Positions 6,615 through 8,861 of a DNA stretch of 8,861 bases are shown piece by piece; positions within the stretch are counted from its first letter, which is position 1; every line of letters begins with the position of its first letter. The notes beneath the pieces are model-generated. The model was not told the origin of the DNA. It did not search any database and worked only from the letters and a program-made list of their open reading frames with translations. A program made the position numbers and the translations under genes. The stretch covers positions 1 through 8,861 of the forward strand of contig DKYS01000021.1 in the NCBI GenBank assembly GCA_002493395.1. The letters are read 5' to 3'. This DNA comes from Turicibacter sp. UBA7094 (GTDB taxonomy: Bacteria; Bacillota_I; Bacilli_A; MOL361; Turicibacteraceae).

Positions 6615-7082
6615 ATGAACTTTTTAAAGAATGGTTATCTTTTATTATTAATACTCGTTGTTCTAACAGCTTGCCAACTGGTGAAAAATTCAGAAAACGT
6701 AGAAGGATGGCAAGAGCAATTGGTAGGGTTAGAAGATGCGGATCTTTTTTTAGAACAGGCAACCGCAAAAGGATCGGTCGTTACTTATACAACAAAAGGA
6801 TGTGTGATTGATCGATTAATCGAGGTCGGGAATACGGCGACAATTGCTGCCTCAGGAAATGAAACAGAAGAAATGTTAAAACATCGGATGACGGTTCATT
6901 ATCTTGATCAGTGCGTATTTCTTTTTGCAAACATTCATTCTAAAAACCATCAAGTAACGTATTCGTTGGCAACGATTTCTGATATAAATAATCAGTCGAA
7001 TTTAACGTTATATGGAAAAGTAGATGAAGAGGGTGTTTTAAATGCACAAGCGGTCTTTATTACATCTTTTGGTGAGAAATAG
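6615..7082 (+). CDS. Small lipoprotein of unknown function, candidate target of the adjacent two-component system
   Basis: This 155-residue protein has a clear lipoprotein signal peptide (hydrophobic stretch 8-19) and lipobox LTAC with C20 as lipidated residue, so it should sit on the outer face of the membrane. I do not recognise the mature part. It starts with a short charged linker, then a mixed alpha/beta domain of about 120 residues with two further cysteines, C63 and C100, that could form a disulfide. The end (NLTLYGKVDEEGVLNAQAVF) looks like a closing beta-hairpin. The start is ATG at 6615, with AAGGTG at 6601-6606, 8 nt upstream. It is followed after 53 bp by a VanZ-like gene in the same direction, with no terminator between them. 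The promoter carries the same box as the divergent regulator operon, which suggests a role in envelope stress sensing or response. Confidence 0.8.
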   Translation: MNFLKNGYLLLLILVVLTACQLVKNSENVEGWQEQLVGLEDADLFLEQATAKGSVVTYTTKGCVIDRLIEVGNTATIAASGNETEEMLKHRMTVHYLDQCVFLFANIHSKNHQVTYSLATISDINNQSNLTLYGKVDEEGVLNAQAVFITSFGEK

Positions 7083-7135
7083 TCCAGAAAAACAAAGACA
7101 TTTAGATAAAGGATGAAAGAAAAGGAGTGTTAGAG

Positions 7136-7756
7136 TTGTTTTCGGTATTATCCATGATGATTGATTGTTTTTCATCTTTAATTTTTGTTGGTTTAGGTAT
7201 CTTATTGATGACTCGAAAAGATAGCAATAAAAAGATGAAACTCAGTCTTATTTTATTTGCGACGTATTTATTAGCTGTTTTTTCGGTAGTTGGATTGCCG
7301 AATGTGTCTTATATCCGTTTTGATTTGGGGGTGAATTTAATTCCGTTGATAGATAGCATTAAAAGCCCGATAAGTGCGATATTAAATATTATCTTATTTA
7401 TCCCGTTTGGTGTTTTCCTACCCCTTCTTTGGCCCAAACGATATGAAGGATGGCGGAGTGTAGTTAAAAGTGGGCTTCTTTTAACGTTAGGAATTGAGGT
7501 TGCCCAATTATTTACACTTCGATTGACGGATATTAATGATTTAATCATGAATTCATTCGGTGCCTATTTGGGGTTTATTTTTTATCAAAAAGGGGCTAAA
7601 AGATTTAAAGGGTTGGAGGGTGTCGCCGTAGAAGATGAAAATATCCCCCCCTTTTTAACGATAATTTTCGTTTTTTGTGTGATGTTTTTTCTCGGATCGC
7701 TTCTTTCAAATGGGATCTGGGAATTAATTTTATTTCGTATAATTTATTTTATTTGA
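7136..7756 (+). CDS. VanZ-family integral membrane protein
   Basis: The product is 206 residues from this start, with about five hydrophobic segments (near 8-25, 36-54, 79-98, 110-127 and 173-191). VanZ hallmarks are present: VNLIPLIDSI, NIILFIPFGVFLP, and the acidic EVAQLFTLRLTDINDLIMNSFGAYLG block (about 121-146), whose E, R, D and N residues are typical of the family. The founding member VanZ raises teicoplanin resistance in enterococci; the biochemical activity of most homologues is unknown. I chose TTG at 7136 because AAAGGAG (7121-7127) is 8 nt upstream. The GTG at 7127 overlaps that site and would add three residues, and an ATG at 7154 lacks a site. It is second gene after the lipoprotein and is closed by a terminator 29 bp after its stop. 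A role in envelope or glycopeptide response is inferred from family and neighbours. Confidence 0.85.
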   Translation: MFSVLSMMIDCFSSLIFVGLGILLMTRKDSNKKMKLSLILFATYLLAVFSVVGLPNVSYIRFDLGVNLIPLIDSIKSPISAILNIILFIPFGVFLPLLWPKRYEGWRSVVKSGLLLTLGIEVAQLFTLRLTDINDLIMNSFGAYLGFIFYQKGAKRFKGLEGVAVEDENIPPFLTIIFVFCVMFFLGSLLSNGIWELILFRIIYFI

Positions 7757-7785
7757 ATGAGAAATGGAGTCGGGCTAACGGAGCC

Positions 7786-7821
7786 ATTGAGGGGAGTTAA
7801 TTTTCCTCAATTATTTTTTTT
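7786..7821 (+). terminator. Rho-independent terminator of the lipoprotein-VanZ operon
   Basis: ATTGAGGGGA (7786-7795) pairs with TTTCCTCAAT (7802-7811), using two G-U pairs, around a 6-nt loop. It is followed by an eight-T run at 7814-7821. It lies 29 bp after the VanZ-like stop. A small GGCT/AGCC inverted repeat (7773-7776 and 7782-7785) lies directly upstream. Confidence 0.88.
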
Positions 7822-8066
7822 GTGGAAAACATAATTGTCTTTTATCGCCGTTTTCTCGAAATCTTTTGGCGATGGAGGGGAGTTTTTAAAGTTATTTTTC
7901 TTTTTACTTAGCATAGGAATATTGTTGTGATTTCTTGGAAATCTTTAATCTTATTTTATTATATTTAGTACCGAAAAAAATTTTAATTAATATAATATCA
8001 TGTGATCGATAAATGATACGGTCATATTAATCTAGATTAATTTAAATTTATAAATGAGGTGAATAT
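7822..8066. other. AT-rich intergenic region with several inverted repeats
   Basis: No credible gene is seen. A - strand frame at 8037-8219 lies mostly inside the next gene and has no supporting features. The stretch holds ATCGCC/GGCGAT (7844-7849 and 7868-7873; 18-nt loop, no tight T tract), TATCAT/ATGATA (7996-8001 and 8013-8018), a perfect 16-bp palindrome at 8026-8041 and AATTTAAATT at 8039-8048. A TATAAT at 7991-7996 has no recognisable -35 at 17 bp. The promoter of the gene at 8067 is therefore not assigned. Confidence 0.6.
8026..8041. repeat. Perfect 16-bp palindrome upstream of the 8067 gene (candidate operator)
   Basis: ATTAATCTAGATTAAT is its own reverse complement over all 16 bases and ends 25 bp before the ATG. 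A dimeric regulator site is the simplest reading. In DNA this AT-rich, short palindromes are common, but a perfect 16-mer is less so. Confidence 0.5.
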
Positions 8067-8861
8067 ATGAATAGCAATTTTGAAAATAATCAAATTGATA
8101 CGTTGGTTATGATCTCGAATGCCCGCGGAAGCCACCTTTTTGCTAAGTATGGACGAGATGAGTCCCCTGTTTTTAAAATAAAAGCTATTCACAATGAATA
8201 CGGTAAACAAAAGATACAATTAGCTGTCATGGAGGTTGTTTATCCTAAAGCTCTTTATCAAGAATTAAATTCACGTGCCGCTGTTTTAAAAGCCATTCAT
8301 GATGGAATGGTTGTTGTTAAGGAAACTCAAACAACGATTACATTTATTCCTGAAATGGGGCAACGGGGCATGAGTGTTGATTTACCAGAAGTAGACTGCG
8401 GTTGTTGTGAATTAATCGTTAAGTCTCCAGTTTATGTCGGTGGTGATTGTTGTCATCCCATTACCGGATGTGTTGAAGTAGACGGTAATTGTCCAGCACG
8501 TAATTGGTTTTTCGTTTCTAAAGAACCATCTCAAGGATTGTTGGATTTAAATCAAGAGACCGGTGAGTGGTCATATCAAACAACAGTTAATGGATTAGAA
8601 AGGGATACCTTTGAAGTTGTTGTGTGGAATGTAGCTGGGGCATGGGCAATGCAACGTACCATTGTAACGTGTCAACCACAACCGGAAGTGATGAAGGTCG
8701 ATATTATAAATGATAAATTAACCGTTCAGGTAGAAGAACCCCTCGATGTTAATGTTGCGACAATACCACCGGTTGTTGTTAGAACTGAAAGTGAGGCATT
8801 AGCTGTTGACGTTGTTGGAATGGCTACTGTAACGATTGAAGGAGCTGTAGAAGTCACAGGA
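8067..8861 (+). CDS. Cysteine-rich, beta-domain surface-type protein of unknown function (partial, runs off the window)
   Basis: The frame opens with ATG at 8067, with GAGGTG (8056-8061) 5 nt upstream, and is still open at 8861, giving 265 residues. I do not recognise the family. Residues 1-105 are a mixed-charge domain without signal peptide or membrane segment. Residues 111-142 hold seven cysteines (C111, C113, C114, C128, C129, C135, C142), with an eighth at C202. Residues 145-200 resemble a bacterial cadherin-like or Ig-like repeat: the SKEPSQGLLDLNQETGEWSY block and DTFEVVVWN correspond to the usual 'P..G.......TG...Y' and 'D.F.....N' positions. From 205 on, the sequence is valine-rich with short strand-like stretches (LDVNV, LAVDVV, VTIEGAVEV), suggesting a repetitive beta region beyond the window. 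Lack of a signal peptide with paired cysteines would fit a spore-layer or other self-assembling protein, but that is speculation. Confidence 0.75.
   Translation, partial: MNSNFENNQIDTLVMISNARGSHLFAKYGRDESPVFKIKAIHNEYGKQKIQLAVMEVVYPKALYQELNSRAAVLKAIHDGMVVVKETQTTITFIPEMGQRGMSVDLPEVDCGCCELIVKSPVYVGGDCCHPITGCVEVDGNCPARNWFFVSKEPSQGLLDLNQETGEWSYQTTVNGLERDTFEVVVWNVAGAWAMQRTIVTCQPQPEVMKVDIINDKLTVQVEEPLDVNVATIPPVVVRTESEALAVDVVGMATVTIEGAVEVTG

Noticed and set aside
8005..8035. Sporulation sigma-E/sigma-K promoter for the 8067 gene, based on CATATTAAT at 8023-8031
   Set aside because: The -10-like bases do not fit CATAnnnTA fully, and no convincing -35 lies about 16 bp upstream. It was not listed as a feature.
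8037..8219. Small - strand open reading frame of 60 codons
   Set aside because: It lies mostly antisense to the well-supported gene at 8067, its sequence matches no recognisable domain, and nothing around it supports expression.
1..8861. Mobile elements, CRISPR arrays, tRNA or rRNA genes
   Set aside because: No transposase or integrase frames, no regularly spaced repeats, and no cloverleaf or rRNA-like segments were seen.

Overview
The window looks like a chromosomal segment of a low-GC Gram-positive bacterium (Bacillota). The signs are AT-rich DNA, strong GGAGG-type ribosome binding sites, GTG/TTG starts, sigma-A promoters and Gram-positive lipoproteins. The potRABCD layout, the VanZ-like protein and the cysteine-rich surface-type protein would fit a Turicibacter/Erysipelotrichia-like gut bacterium. 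That placement is my inference from memory of such genomes, not a search result.

Left part (1-4760, + strand). The window opens with the last 46 codons of a TypA/BipA GTPase and its terminator. A textbook sigma-A promoter at 313-340 then drives a five-gene polyamine uptake operon: an XRE-cupin regulator (398-940), PotA ATPase (964-2007), PotB and PotC permeases (2010-2855 and 2849-3628, overlapping by 7 bp), and a PotD-type lipoprotein (3636-4688). An inverted/direct GTTTA repeat cluster between the -10 and the regulator start is a good candidate autoregulatory operator. The operon ends at a 17-bp perfect inverted repeat that also serves the convergent operon.

Middle part (4744-7821). A two-component system on the - strand (response regulator 5912-6454, histidine kinase 4744-5973) diverges from a + strand pair: a small lipoprotein (6615-7082) and a VanZ-family membrane protein (7136-7756). 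Two observations stand out. The two divergent promoters are mirror images with identical spacing, TAGAG-N6-TAGAG-N11-(-10). This is what an OmpR-family activator with 11-bp direct repeats would use, so the two-component system probably controls both itself and the lipoprotein-VanZ pair. The regulator, however, appears broken at its junction with the kinase. Its winged-helix domain stops about 45 residues early, and the kinase lacks its first transmembrane segment and a credible start site. A single internal deletion that removed the end of one gene and the beginning of the next explains both defects.

Right part (7822-8861). A roughly 245-bp AT-rich intergenic stretch carries several inverted repeats, including a perfect 16-bp palindrome. 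It leads into a gene at 8067 that runs off the window. Its first 265 residues have no signal peptide, contain a cysteine cluster and a cadherin-like beta-domain, then valine-rich beta-strand sequence. It may be a self-assembling surface or spore-layer protein, but its function is not recognised.
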